NCBI GenBank assembly: GCA_964476565.1
Contig: CAYZBG010000014.1
Span: forward strand, 1-64,000
Length of the DNA stretch: 64,000 nucleotides
From: CAMAXB01 sp964476565
GTDB lineage: Bacteria > Verrucomicrobiota > Verrucomicrobiia > Opitutales > Opitutaceae
Direction: 5' to 3'
Every line of letters begins with the position of its first letter. Position 1 is the first letter of the stretch. The notes under the pieces were generated by a model, which saw nothing but the letters and a program-made list of their open reading frames with translations, made no database searches and was not told the DNA's origin. This document shows, piece after piece, positions 27,157 through 36,894 of the stretch. A program made the translations under genes and the position numbers.

Positions 27157-28308
27157 ATGTCCTTCGATTTCGATACACCTCCCTCCCGCCTCGGCACTGA
27201 TTCTCAGAAATGGCAGAAGTACGAGGGTCGGGATATTCTCCCGCTCTGGGTGGCCGATATGGATTTCCGCTCCTCGCCGGCCATCGTCGCCGCGCTGCGT
27301 GAGCGAGTGGAGCACGGCGTCTTCGGCTACGCCCGCCCCACCCGGTCGACCGTCCAGGCAGTCGTCGACGCCCTCGCCCGCAACTACGGATGGACCATCG
27401 ATCCGTCGTGGATCGTCTGGCTGCCGGGTCTGGTCTGCGGTTTGAACGTCACGTCCCAGGCTTTCGCCCAGCCGGGTGAGGACGTGCTCACACTCACGCC
27501 GGTGTATCCGCCGTTCATGGGGGCCCCGCGCAACAGCGGCCGGATCTCAACCCAAGTTCCGTTTGTCCTCAACGCCGCCGCAGGACGCTGGGACGTGGAC
27601 TGGGACGCGCTCGAGCGCGCGGTGACCCCGAAGACCAAGCTCTTCTTCCTCTGCAATCCGCACAATCCCATCGCCCGCGTATGGCGACGCGACGAACTCG
27701 TACGGCTGGGCGAATTCTGCCTCCGGCATGACCTCGTACTATGTTCGGATGAGATTCACTGCGATCTCATCCTTGACCCGGCCCTGCCCCATGTGCCCGC
27801 CGCCACCCTTTCGCCGGAACTCGCCGCCCGCACGGTCACGCTCATGGCGCCGAGCAAAACCTACAACGTTCCCGGCCTCGGCACCTCGTTCGCCATCATC
27901 TCCGATCCGACCCTGCGTGCCCGCTTCGTCCGGGCCACCACCGGCATCGTCGCCGAGGTTACCTGCCTCGGCTATGCCGCCTGCGAGGCCGCCTATCGCG
28001 ACAGCGAAGCGTGGCGTCAGGCCCTGCTGCACTACCTGCGCGGCAACCGCGACTTCCTGCTCGAGACCCTTGCGCGTGATTTTCCCGGGCTCCGGGTCGA
28101 GGCGCCGATCGAGGCGACCTACCTCGCCTGGATCAACGTATCCACGCTCAAACTACCCGACCCGGTCGCACGCTTCGAGGCCCACGGCGTCGGCCTGAGT
28201 GAGGGCGCCTTCTTCGGCGCGCGAAAGGGCGACTATATCCGCATCAACTTCGGCTGCCCGCGGGCCACGCTCGACGAGGCCCTCCGACGGATGAAGGCCG
28301 CGCTCTGA
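27157..28308 (+). CDS. MalY/PatB-family PLP-dependent cystathionine beta-lyase
   Basis: A 383-residue fold-type I PLP enzyme. The MalY/PatB opening LPLWVADMDFRSSPAI is at residues 29-44. NPHNP, CSDEIHCDL (D198 contacts the PLP pyridine) and APSKTYNVPGL (K234, Schiff-base lysine) are all in place, and INFGCPR holds the carboxylate-binding Arg. Relatives cleave cystathionine or cysteine to homocysteine or pyruvate plus sulfide; E. coli MalY also restrains MalT. It is a single gene here. The Lys and family assignment are firm, the physiological substrate is not. Confidence 0.9.
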   Translation: MSFDFDTPPSRLGTDSQKWQKYEGRDILPLWVADMDFRSSPAIVAALRERVEHGVFGYARPTRSTVQAVVDALARNYGWTIDPSWIVWLPGLVCGLNVTSQAFAQPGEDVLTLTPVYPPFMGAPRNSGRISTQVPFVLNAAAGRWDVDWDALERAVTPKTKLFFLCNPHNPIARVWRRDELVRLGEFCLRHDLVLCSDEIHCDLILDPALPHVPAATLSPELAARTVTLMAPSKTYNVPGLGTSFAIISDPTLRARFVRATTGIVAEVTCLGYAACEAAYRDSEAWRQALLHYLRGNRDFLLETLARDFPGLRVEAPIEATYLAWINVSTLKLPDPVARFEAHGVGLSEGAFFGARKGDYIRINFGCPRATLDEALRRMKAAL

Positions 28309-28371
28309 GCCGAACGACTGCCGCCCGGCAGACGACGGAAGAGCCAGGAGCAGCGGACCCGCGGAAGGCTC

Positions 28372-29812
28372 TCAGGGAGCTTCCCGGCGCGACCCGGCAA
28401 CCGCGAGCGCGCCCGGGGCCGCCGGCTCGTCAGGGCTTTGGGTGGAGCGGCCAGCGAAATCCAGCCTCGCCTGCCCCACCAACGGCGGCGCACGGCCGCG
28501 AAGCGGAGAGTCAGGGGCCGGCGTGAAGGCTTCGATCACCGCAGCACGGTCGAGGCGGGCCGGAGTGACCGCCGGGAACCGGGGATCGAGCCGCAAGGCC
28601 TGCGGGTCGGGTGGAAGCTCGGCCGGGAGGACGCCGGCATAGGCGTTGCCGAGAAAGCTGTTGGCGGTGCTCTCGCCAAAGACGTAGCCGACGCCGGCCT
28701 CGGCGTGCACGATGACATTCGCCGCCCAGAGGATGTCGCTTGACCAGCCGTTCCACGACTTGTGACGGATAACGGTCGGCGCGAATCCTTTCATCGGATG
28801 CGTCATGCCCGGCGCGAGCACGAACGTGTTGTGGACCAGGCGCGCCCCGGTGACCGGACCCGAGAAACGCACGACATCGCCCCCATCGGCATAACTGATG
28901 TTGTAGCGCACGAGGGTATCCTCGTTGAACCCGCCCCGGCCGTTGTTGCAAAGCAGCAGGAACCCGAGGTCGTTGTGATGCGAGAAATTGTACTGGATGA
29001 CGGTGCGACGGCAGTTCCAGTCGCTGTCGAACCCCTGCGCGTCGTGATCCCCGAGATTGTAGCGGGTGTACGCAGCCTCGTTGAACTGGATGACCGCGTC
29101 GTCGGTGTCGAAGGTGAAGCAGCCCACGCCGTTGCCCTCGATCGCACAATGCAGGAAACGATTGTGCTCGATCAAAGGGGAAAGCGCGGCGCGGACGATC
29201 ACGCCGTCGCGGGCCGTGCGCTCGATCAGATTTCCGCGGATCACGATGCCACGGCTGGGAAACCAGGATTCCGGATCGTACGTGCGGTGGCCCCGGGCCC
29301 AGGTGGAGGCGTTGGCGAAGCCGACGAAACTGACGTCGTGGATGTGGTTGTCCTCGACCCGGACGTCGTTCCAGGCGGTGGGCACTCGGTCGCCATCGAT
29401 GATGAAGCCGATCGCGCCCATCGATTTAAGGGCTACCTGGCCGTCGTCGAAACGGGCGGACGGACCGTTGATGGCATGGAGGTGCAGGTCGCGAAGGACG
29501 AAATGCGACAACACCCCGGCATCGCGCGCCGTGATCTCGATGCCCCGGGCCGGAGGCGGTTCGCTTGCCCGGGAAAGATTGGTGATCTCGAGACCAATGA
29601 TCTCCCAGTACTGCTGGTTGTGCAGCTTGATGACCTGCGGCACGGCACCATCGCCGTGCAGCGCCGGACGCGGGCCGTCTCCATAAGCCGTAACGACGAT
29701 CGGTCGCCCGGGTGCACCGGAGCCTCCGGGCGCAAGCGTGGACCCGCGCCAGGAGCCGCCGGCGCGCAGGAGCAAACGGTCGCCAGGCTGGAACGTGGCG
29801 GCGTTGGCCGGC
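28372..29812 (-). CDS. Right-handed beta-helix protein, possibly a polysaccharide lyase (5' end lost in gap)
   Basis: At least 480 residues; the reading frame stays open into the run of Ns, so the start is missing. Repeated strand units such as YWEIIGLEITNLS, VRVEDNHIHDVSFVG, GIVIRGNLIERTARDGVIV and PLIEHNRFLHCAIEGNG show a parallel beta-helix like pectate lyases, alginate lyases and related carbohydrate-active enzymes. Catalytic residues cannot be assigned safely. It lies downstream of a LacI regulator and a TonB receptor in the same orientation, which suggests a carbohydrate-utilisation cluster. Confidence 0.7.
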
Positions 29813-29912
29813 NNNNNNNNNNNNNNNNNNNNNNNNNNNNNNNNNNNNNNNNNNNNNNNNNNNNNNNNNNNNNNNNNNNNNNNNNNNNNNNNNNNNNNNN
29901 NNNNNNNNNNNN
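29813..29912. other. Assembly gap (100 Ns)
   Basis: Exactly 100 N characters, a conventional placeholder for a gap of unknown size. Flanking sequence is GC-rich (GGCCGGC on the left, TCGGCCGGCCGC on the right). The gap hides the start of the beta-helix gene and may hide other genes after the TonB receptor. Confidence 0.98.
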
Positions 29913-29932
29913 TCGGCCGGCCGCAAGGCGGC

Positions 29933-32900
29933 TCAGAACGTCAGCGAAGCGGTGAGGGTGTAGGAACGGGGTTTTCGGTACTGGAAGTTGACCGGCGTGG
30001 CCACCCGGTCGGGGCGCGAGAGGTCGCCGCCCGGAGGACGCAGCGCGGTGCCGGTGAGGATGGGCTCGTCCTCGTCGAACAGGTTGCCGACCGATAGATT
30101 GAACGAGAGCGTCGAACGGTCGGAAAGCTTGATCTGGTAGCCAAGCGTTGCGGTCGCGGTGTAATAGGCTCCGTTCACGACGAGGGTGTCGCGGTCGACG
30201 CCCGGATCGTCGACCGCCGCGTTGGGGTTGCCGGGATCGACCATCGTATCCGCGCCGCGGTTACCAATGACGCGGTCGCCAAAATACTGCACGCCGCCGC
30301 CGACCCGCAGGTTCTTCAGGGGCCCCTTGGTGAAACGGTAGTCGGTGTAGAAGTTTGACGTGAACTTCGGGAGGCTGCTGAACGTCTTCGCGGTCGGATC
30401 GTTGGTGAGCTTGAAGGTCTGGATGCTGTTCCAGCCGGCAACGGCCGCGGAAACATCCGGCGAACGGCTGCCCTCCGGAACCGTGAGATCGACCGTGGCG
30501 GTCCCGCCGGCATCGATGACGCCGCCGGCATCGAGCACGATCTGCCGCAGGGTCGCCTCGTTGGCGTTGAGGTAGGACCACTCGTCCTGAAGCGAGTTGG
30601 TGGTGAACGTCTCCGGGTCGGAGAAGTTGAACGTCATGCGCCAGTTCGGCGTGATATTGGCCACGAGGTCGATCTCGAACCCGCGGGCCTCGCGGTCCGA
30701 GAAATCGAACGTCGGCGTCGGCAGCAGGGGCAGCCCCCGGGTGTTCGCACCGTTGATCGACTGATCGCCCACCGGATTGGCGGAGACGATGTTGGCGTAC
30801 TTGCGAGTGGATCCGCTCGAATCGAAACTGTTGTTCGACTGGCTCCCGCTGTAGAAGCCGGCGCTGGCCACAATCCGACCCTCCAGGAGATAGAAGCGCA
30901 GGCCGGCGTCCCAGCCCTCGCCGACACCCGCCGGAACCGGCTCGCCGGTCAGGGTCAGGCCCGAACGCGGCGGCACGTAGGTCTCGGCGAAATTGGCGTA
31001 CGTGCTCAACCACTTCGTCAGCGCGACGACGCCGCCGTAGCTGATCGTGTCGATGCTGAAGTCGACGTCGGGAGCCGAGTAGTCGTCGCGAAAGCGATCG
31101 TTCGCGTACTGGGCCAGCGGCACGCCGTTGGCGCGGGGACGGCTGAGCGCAAGGGTTTCGGGACCCGTGGCGACGCCGCTGGCGTTCTTGGGCACGTAGG
31201 TCAGGTCGTAGTAGTCGTCCGGCGCCCCCGGACGGAAGAAAAGGGTCTGCCCGTCCCAGTCGGTCGGGTAATCGTTGATGAGCGCCGCGGGACTGCCGAT
31301 GACGGAGAGGTCGTGCTGCAAATAGGAGTCGCGCCGGGCGCCGGCCAGCAGGTTGACCCGGCCGTTCCACAGCTTCGCGTTGAGCGCGAGCTGGGCGTAG
31401 TTGTAGGCGGTCTCGGAACCTCGGTTATTGGTGGTGCTGTTGAGGTCCATCGCCGTGCTGACGTCGTACGTTGCCGTCGTGCCCGCCACCGGATCGACGA
31501 GGGTGAGCGAGTCGGGCGGAACCAGGGTCGAGGGGTTGTTGAAGTAGTACCGATGCCGGAACGCGTCGGTCTGCGATCGGCGGCGGATGTCGGGGTTGCG
31601 GTTGATCACGTCGACTTTTCGGTAGGTGAGCGACTCGGCCTCGGTCCGGCCAACAATGATGTTGCCGCGGAAATCTCCCCAGCGGGTGCCGTTGTAGACC
31701 GCGGCCACGGCCGCACGAACCTCGTCGTAGCGGTTGTCGAAGTACTGAAGGCTGTTGGACGCCTCCGCGTAGGGCTGGAGAAAATTGGGATTGGGGGCGC
31801 CGGTGGGCAGCGTCTGATTCACATCGATCAGGATCTCGTTGATCTCGCGGGCGACGATGTAGTTGCTGAGCTTGCTCGTATCCGCGGTGTGGGCGCCCAC
31901 TTCAAAAAAGAGATGGTCGCCTTGCTGGTGCTCCAGATAGACGGCGAGGTCGTCGAACTTGTAAACAATGGTCGGCGTGGTCGGACCGGTCACAGTGCGG
32001 CGGGTCGGCGGCGTGAGCGCAGAGCCCGCGAGCGCCAGGGCGAGCGTCTCGGAGGGGTCGTAGACGTTGCCGATGATAGCCGCCCCATCGATGCCGAGAT
32101 TGGAGGTACTGAGCGGCCGGACGCCGCCGACGGGCACGCTGGCGTTGGCACCGCCGCCAAGCGTCTTCCAGGTGGAGGCCCAGTTCATGAGCGTGCCCGG
32201 ATCGTCGCCCGGGATATAAACGAGGTAGGGACTGGTAACGGAGCCGACAGACACAAGGCCCTTGGAGGCGGCATCGGCGATCACCGTGCGCGGGGCCGCC
32301 GCGGTGGTGACACCGTCCCAACCCGAGACGCGATCCTCGACGGATTCGCGGCCGACATTCATGTCATTCGCATAGTTCTCATACTCGGCCCGAAGCTTGG
32401 TCTTGGGGAGGATCTTCCAGGTGCCGGCGATGTGCACGCCCTTGCGTTCGTCGAACTCCAGGTTGCGCCACGAGTCCGCCTCCTGCTTGAGCACGTTGAG
32501 ACGGAAGGCGAACCGGTCGCCGAAGGCGTGATTGTAGTCGAGGGAGGCGCGCATTCGCTGCCATGAACCCACGGTAACCGAAGCGCGCCCAAAGGTACGG
32601 TCCGTGCGCGCCTGCTTGGTCATCGTGACGACGCTGCCGCCCAACCCGGTGGTTCCGATCAGGAGGGCGTTGGGGCCGCGGGCGAAATCGATGCGGTCCT
32701 CGCTGTAGTTGTCGGTGTTGACCCCGAGGAGGAAGTAATTGCGCTGCGGGCGCGAGGTCTGGATGCCTCGCGAGATGATGCTCGAACCAGCCTCCGTGTT
32801 GAAATAGCGGTAGTTGGTGACGTCCGTGTAAGGCTGATACGCACCGACCGACCACGAGAGCGCCTCTTCGGAGTCGAAGAGGTTGAGCGTATCCAGGAAC

Positions 32901-33151
32901 TCCCGCGTGATCACCGAGTACGCCAGCGGTGTATCCTTGAGGTCGGTCGCAAGGCGCCCTCCGGCCAGCGAGCTCGCGGCGACGAAGCCGACATCCTTGG
33001 ATGCGGAAATGGTGAACGGAGAGAGCACGACTGCAGGATCTTCCGCGGACGAATCGCCGGTTGGGGCGGTCTGCGCGGAGCTCCATGGAAGCATGGTCAG
33101 GGTCAGAACAAAGGCGAAGTACGACCGGGTTGAGGTGAGTAAAGGACACAT
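29933..33151 (-). CDS. TonB-dependent receptor, large FhuE-like form
   Basis: A 1072-residue outer-membrane receptor. The ATG at 33151 gives a signal peptide ending near SSAQ; an in-frame extension to 33214 adds basic residues before it. The plug holds TPLAYSVITREFLDTLN, IISRGIQTSRPQRNYFLLG and FARGPNALLIGTTGLGGSVVTMTKQA, the pattern common in Opitutaceae receptors once named siderophore receptors. The barrel ends in TASLTF. It lies 136 bases after the LacI-type gene, which probably controls it, and precedes the gap and the beta-helix gene. A carbohydrate ligand is inferred from the neighbours. Confidence 0.92.
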   Translation of the reverse strand: MCPLLTSTRSYFAFVLTLTMLPWSSAQTAPTGDSSAEDPAVVLSPFTISASKDVGFVAASSLAGGRLATDLKDTPLAYSVITREFLDTLNLFDSEEALSWSVGAYQPYTDVTNYRYFNTEAGSSIISRGIQTSRPQRNYFLLGVNTDNYSEDRIDFARGPNALLIGTTGLGGSVVTMTKQARTDRTFGRASVTVGSWQRMRASLDYNHAFGDRFAFRLNVLKQEADSWRNLEFDERKGVHIAGTWKILPKTKLRAEYENYANDMNVGRESVEDRVSGWDGVTTAAAPRTVIADAASKGLVSVGSVTSPYLVYIPGDDPGTLMNWASTWKTLGGGANASVPVGGVRPLSTSNLGIDGAAIIGNVYDPSETLALALAGSALTPPTRRTVTGPTTPTIVYKFDDLAVYLEHQQGDHLFFEVGAHTADTSKLSNYIVAREINEILIDVNQTLPTGAPNPNFLQPYAEASNSLQYFDNRYDEVRAAVAAVYNGTRWGDFRGNIIVGRTEAESLTYRKVDVINRNPDIRRRSQTDAFRHRYYFNNPSTLVPPDSLTLVDPVAGTTATYDVSTAMDLNSTTNNRGSETAYNYAQLALNAKLWNGRVNLLAGARRDSYLQHDLSVIGSPAALINDYPTDWDGQTLFFRPGAPDDYYDLTYVPKNASGVATGPETLALSRPRANGVPLAQYANDRFRDDYSAPDVDFSIDTISYGGVVALTKWLSTYANFAETYVPPRSGLTLTGEPVPAGVGEGWDAGLRFYLLEGRIVASAGFYSGSQSNNSFDSSGSTRKYANIVSANPVGDQSINGANTRGLPLLPTPTFDFSDREARGFEIDLVANITPNWRMTFNFSDPETFTTNSLQDEWSYLNANEATLRQIVLDAGGVIDAGGTATVDLTVPEGSRSPDVSAAVAGWNSIQTFKLTNDPTAKTFSSLPKFTSNFYTDYRFTKGPLKNLRVGGGVQYFGDRVIGNRGADTMVDPGNPNAAVDDPGVDRDTLVVNGAYYTATATLGYQIKLSDRSTLSFNLSVGNLFDEDEPILTGTALRPPGGDLSRPDRVATPVNFQYRKPRSYTLTASLTF

Positions 33152-33287
33152 GGCGGTTGGGCGTGGCTGGGTCAGGTGGATCCAACGGCGACATCGTCGG
33201 CGGGGAGCCGACATGTCCCGCAGGAGGGGTCGCGGGCAGGATGCACGCCGTGCTCCGGCGAAACAAGGCCGAGTTTATTGACTCCGT

Positions 33288-34325
33288 TCAACGAGGCGCC
33301 CGTGCGGCTCGTAAGCCCGGCGCTGTCTTGCCGGGAGCCCACGTTCCAGCCAGGAGGTGCAGGCGCGCCCGGTCGTTGGCGCCATACTCTCCCCGCTGCA
33401 GGCGCGACACCAGGTGCTCGACCGCGATCGCTCCCACGCGCTGGTGGTCCTGAAAAATGCCGGTCAGTTCGCCGTCGGGCGAGATGACATCGAGGGCAAC
33501 GGTGTCAACGCCCCGGGGCAAAACGAAGGGGGATGCCGGGTCGTAGTTGCCAAAGATCACCACGTCGGGACGCTCGCTTCGGCACCAGGCCGGCAGCGCG
33601 GCCGGAATGCCGTCGGGCTCCTCGCAGAGCAGCGGTGCCAGCCGTTCTGCGGGCGGGAATCGGGACGCGGCCAATAGGTAACCGGACAGCCAACGATCAT
33701 CGAGGCGCTCGCTCGTGATTCGACTCACCACGAAGCCGATCCGCCGGTATCCGTTGTCCCGGCACTTGGCCATCGCCAGCATCATCGATTGGAAATGGTC
33801 GTTCGAGACGCGCTCGATCGAGGGCGACACGACGCTCAACCCCAGTCCCACGACCGCGAGATCGCCGAAGTCGAGTTCGACGCGCTTTTCGTTCCGCGGC
33901 AGCGGAGCGATGAGGGCACCGTGAATGTTGCGCGCCCGCAGGATCTGCCCATAGCGGCGCGGCGTCATGCCGGGTTCACGCAGTGGAAACTCCCGCAGGC
34001 TGTAGCCGAGCTCCGACGCCCGCGAGGTCGCTCCGCGCACCAAGGACTGGTAGCCGGGATACTTGCGACCCGGTTCATCGGGCCGGTGAGTCGTGACAAG
34101 GGCCAACGTCGTGTGCTCGACCTGCACGCCTTGCATCCGTCGCGTCGTCATGAGTGCGGCAACGAGCGGATTCGGCTTATAGCCGAGTTGCGCGGCTGCC
34201 CGGCTGATGCGCTCGCGCGTGACGGCCGGAATCCGCGGGTCATTGCGCAGAGCCATGGAAACGGTGGAGCGCGCACAGCCCGCGAGCTCCGCCACGTCCC
34301 TCATGGTTGGATGGGCCGCACACAT
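33288..34325 (-). CDS. LacI-family transcriptional regulator
   Basis: A 345-residue regulator. The N-terminal helix-turn-helix is MRDVAELAGCARSTVSMALR, followed by the hinge-helix LGYKPNPLVAAL. The periplasmic-binding-protein-like domain fills the rest, with ALVTTHRP at its start, GYRRIGFVVS in the middle, and VAVD-like DTVALDVIS with VGAIAVEHLVSRLQRGE at the end. It reads in the same direction as the TonB receptor 136 bases downstream, its likely target. The sugar is unknown. The start codon lies 200 bases from the divergent dihydrouridine synthase. Confidence 0.92.
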   Translation of the reverse strand: MCAAHPTMRDVAELAGCARSTVSMALRNDPRIPAVTRERISRAAAQLGYKPNPLVAALMTTRRMQGVQVEHTTLALVTTHRPDEPGRKYPGYQSLVRGATSRASELGYSLREFPLREPGMTPRRYGQILRARNIHGALIAPLPRNEKRVELDFGDLAVVGLGLSVVSPSIERVSNDHFQSMMLAMAKCRDNGYRRIGFVVSRITSERLDDRWLSGYLLAASRFPPAERLAPLLCEEPDGIPAALPAWCRSERPDVVIFGNYDPASPFVLPRGVDTVALDVISPDGELTGIFQDHQRVGAIAVEHLVSRLQRGEYGANDRARLHLLAGTWAPGKTAPGLRAARAPR

Positions 34326-34429
34326 AGGGTCAAGACGGCCGCGGGAGCGAAGCCGGCGTACCTTCCACGATCCGGCGCAACGCAGGACAAGGATTCATGG
34401 TGCGTTGATGCTTATCCGACCAATCCCGG

Positions 34430-34523
34430 GCAACCGAATCCCAACACGGTTTCCCGTAGCCTTGCGGAGCTCAGCGTTCCGACTGTAAACCTTCTGTCTC
34501 GCCGGCTCCAACCGGCAGGTTGC
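34430..34523 (+). promoter_or_regulatory. Possible folded leader of the dihydrouridine synthase gene
   Basis: GCAACC (34430-34435) pairs with GGTTGC (34518-34523), which ends three bases before the start codon. Inside are hairpins ACGG/CCGT (34446-34457) and GCCGG/CCGGC (34501-34516). The last hairpin sits where a T-arm would lie next to an acceptor stem, but no proper D-arm or anticodon arm can be drawn, so this is not a tRNA gene. The stems are short and could be chance. Confidence 0.3.
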
Positions 34524-34526
34524 AAC

Positions 34527-35636
34527 ATGCAAATCGGTTCCCACAAGCTGTCCGCGCCGCTCTTCCTGTCTCCGCTGGCCGGTTACACCAACCTGCCCAT
34601 GCGCCTTACCGTGCGCGAACTCGGTGGGCTCGGCTGGGCCACCACCGACCTTGTGAATGCCCGCTCGTTGCTGGAGCGGAACCCCAAGGCGCTGCAACTC
34701 ACCGCTACCGCCCCAGACGACCGCCCGCTCGCGATCCAGCTGTTCGGGGCAGTTCCCTCGGAGATGCGAGACGCCGCGCGCGTTTGCGAAGACCTCGGCG
34801 CCGCCTCAGTCGACATCAACATGGGGTGTCCGGTGAAGAAGGTCGTCAGCATCGGCGGCGGCTCGGCCATGATGACCGAACTGAACAAGACGGCAGCCTT
34901 GGTGAAAGGAATGGTCGACGCCGTCCGGATTCCGGTGACGGCCAAGATGCGGCTGGGGTGGGACGAGCACAATCTGACCGCTCCCGACCTGGCCCGCGTC
35001 CTCGAGGACGTCGGCGTTGCCGCCATCTTCGTGCACGGACGCACTCGCGCCCAGGGCTTCAGCGGCACGGTCAACCTCGCCGGCATCCGCTCGGTGGTGC
35101 AGGCCGTTCGCGGCATCCCTGTCATTGGCAACGGAGATGTCACGACGCCGGACGCCGCGGTGCACATGTTCAAGGAGACGGGCTGCGCCGGAGTCAGCAT
35201 CGGCCGGGGCGCCTTCTACGATCCGTGGATCTTCCGCCGGACCGCGCACCTGCTCGCCACCGGAGAGCTGCTCCCCGAGCCGAGTTTCGACGAACGGGTG
35301 CGGGTCATGCGCCGCCACTTCGAACGCTACCTCGAGTTCTACGGCGAGGAGATCGGGGCGAGGCATTTCCGCCGCGTCGCCCCTTGGTACGCGCGCCGCT
35401 TCGGGCCCTCGCGTCCGTTCAAGACCGCGATCATCGGCATCACCTCGCGGGCGGACTTCGAGAAGGCGCTCGCCGACTACCTCGCCTGGCGCCGTCAATT
35501 CTGCGACGACACGGGCGAGCTGCTGCCGAAGTTCAGGCCGGATCCCCTGGTCGCCTCGTTCCTGCGCGATCCCGACGATCCCGTTTTCCAGCGCGACGCG
35601 ATTCCTGTTCCCAAGGGCCCAGTCGACACCTGGTGA
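34527..35636 (+). CDS. tRNA dihydrouridine synthase, DusB-like
   Basis: A 369-residue flavoenzyme that reduces uridine to dihydrouridine in tRNA. PLAGYTNLPMR (16-26) is the FMN-site opening, DINMGCPVKKV (96-106) is the DusB-type substrate motif, and VHGRTRAQGFSGTVNL, IGNGDV and SIGRGAFYDPWIF complete the TIM barrel. The C-terminal helical domain binds tRNA. The ATG at 34527 is chosen because an ORF running upstream to 33789 is antisense to the LacI gene and has no similarity to the family. The GCP Cys (C101) is the likely catalytic Cys. Confidence 0.93.
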   Translation: MQIGSHKLSAPLFLSPLAGYTNLPMRLTVRELGGLGWATTDLVNARSLLERNPKALQLTATAPDDRPLAIQLFGAVPSEMRDAARVCEDLGAASVDINMGCPVKKVVSIGGGSAMMTELNKTAALVKGMVDAVRIPVTAKMRLGWDEHNLTAPDLARVLEDVGVAAIFVHGRTRAQGFSGTVNLAGIRSVVQAVRGIPVIGNGDVTTPDAAVHMFKETGCAGVSIGRGAFYDPWIFRRTAHLLATGELLPEPSFDERVRVMRRHFERYLEFYGEEIGARHFRRVAPWYARRFGPSRPFKTAIIGITSRADFEKALADYLAWRRQFCDDTGELLPKFRPDPLVASFLRDPDDPVFQRDAIPVPKGPVDTW

Positions 35637-35668
35637 CGTCGCCGGCACCTCCCGCACCGGGAGGCGGT

Positions 35669-36793
35669 TCAGTACTTCTTCGCCAATTTTGCGCCCGACG
35701 CTTCCTGCAGGAGCACGAGCCGGCGGTCCACATCGAGGCCGATGAAACGGATGCCAAGGCCTGGATCGGCCAGGTCTCCCTGCCGGATGGTTCGTCCGTT
35801 GAGCATGGCGCGCGCAGGCTCGCCCTGAAAGACGCCGCTGATCTTCATTTCCGCGACGAAGCGCTGGAAGGCGGGGCTCGCAGCCGGTTCAGGGGGAGGC
35901 GCCGGAAGCGCACGGGCGGGCATCTGTCCCATCACCCCGGCATCCGCCGGAACCACCACAGCGTCGCCAGACGGCTGACGCGACTCGATGCCGAGTTCGG
36001 AGAGATCCGAGCCGCCACCCTCACGCGCCGCCAGCGCGTCCTCTGCCTTGCCGACCATCTGACCCGCCAGTGAAGCCGGTTGGTCCGTGCCCGGCGTGGA
36101 TTCGGGCGCAGGGTCGCTGCCCGGCAGGAAGCCCCGGCCAAAGAAGGCCGCCACGAGCAAGCCCACGAGTAAGATCACCAGCATCACGGGGCGACGACTC
36201 TTGCGGCGGGAGGGCACGGGCCCCGCATCGACGTCGAAACTCTTGATCAGCTCCGGCGAGGGCTTGACGCGCAACTTGGGCGGAGGCGCAGGCACCGGCG
36301 CAACGTCGGTCAGCGGCAATCCCACGGCGGCATCAGGGGCCGCCGGCAGAGGAGGCGGCATGGACAAGGGCGGGGGTACCGGCGCCTCGCCCTTAGGCTT
36401 GAGCTTGAAACCCGCGGGCGCCTCCGGAGGCGCAATGACTCCGGGTTCCGGTTCCGCTTTGGGTTCATCGATGAACAACACCGGGGGAGGCGCGGCCACG
36501 GGGGGCTCCGGTACCACCTCACCTGTGCTGGCTGACGACTGGGCCTCAGGGGACAGCTTTGGCTTGAGCCTCACCTTGCCCTCGACAGCCGCGGCCGCCG
36601 GCGGGGCCGGGGGAGCGTCGGAGACCGGCGACGGCATATCGCCGGTCGCGCGCGGCTTGAGGCGAAGCCTCCCGGCTTGCCCATCGGAATCGGTCCCACC
36701 GGCAACCGGAGCGGAGATCTCGGGTCCTACGTCACCTTCGACCTTCACCTTAGGCTTGAGCCGGAGGGGGGTTGACGATGACTCTTCACTCAT
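35669..36793 (-). CDS. Pro-rich single-pass membrane protein with LRLKPK repeats
   Basis: A 374-residue protein of unknown function. The cytoplasmic part (1-200) is low-complexity, Pro/Ala-rich and carries five copies of a basic motif: LRLKPK (10), LRLKPR (43), VRLKPK (74), FKLKPK (129) and LRVKPS (174). A basic RRKSRR precedes one transmembrane helix (203-219). The outer part ends in a compact domain of about 75 residues (FVAEMKISGVFQGEPARAMLNG...) reminiscent of small periplasmic domains of secretion or pilus proteins, though I cannot assign it. The ATG at 36793 is preferred over 36865, which adds 24 basic residues. It is convergent with the Dus gene. Confidence 0.7.
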   Translation of the reverse strand: MSEESSSTPLRLKPKVKVEGDVGPEISAPVAGGTDSDGQAGRLRLKPRATGDMPSPVSDAPPAPPAAAAVEGKVRLKPKLSPEAQSSASTGEVVPEPPVAAPPPVLFIDEPKAEPEPGVIAPPEAPAGFKLKPKGEAPVPPPLSMPPPLPAAPDAAVGLPLTDVAPVPAPPPKLRVKPSPELIKSFDVDAGPVPSRRKSRRPVMLVILLVGLLVAAFFGRGFLPGSDPAPESTPGTDQPASLAGQMVGKAEDALAAREGGGSDLSELGIESRQPSGDAVVVPADAGVMGQMPARALPAPPPEPAASPAFQRFVAEMKISGVFQGEPARAMLNGRTIRQGDLADPGLGIRFIGLDVDRRLVLLQEASGAKLAKKY

Positions 36794-36894
36794 GCTGATG
36801 ACGTTAGGATTTTTCTTCGGCGCCAAAACGAAAATCCGCCGGGAAAATCCTCCCAAAGCTCGCACCCTCTGATCTTAGGTATTTTTTTACGCCC

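Noticed and set aside
34430..34526. tRNA-Tyr-like gene before the dihydrouridine synthase (GACTGTAAA and a T-arm-like hairpin)
   Set aside because: No D-arm, no anticodon stem around GTA and a T-loop of six bases that lacks TTC. Kept only as a weak leader-structure idea.
33789..34526. N-terminal extension of the dihydrouridine synthase by 246 codons
   Set aside because: The extension is antisense to the LacI gene and has no domain; the family start matches the ATG at 34527.
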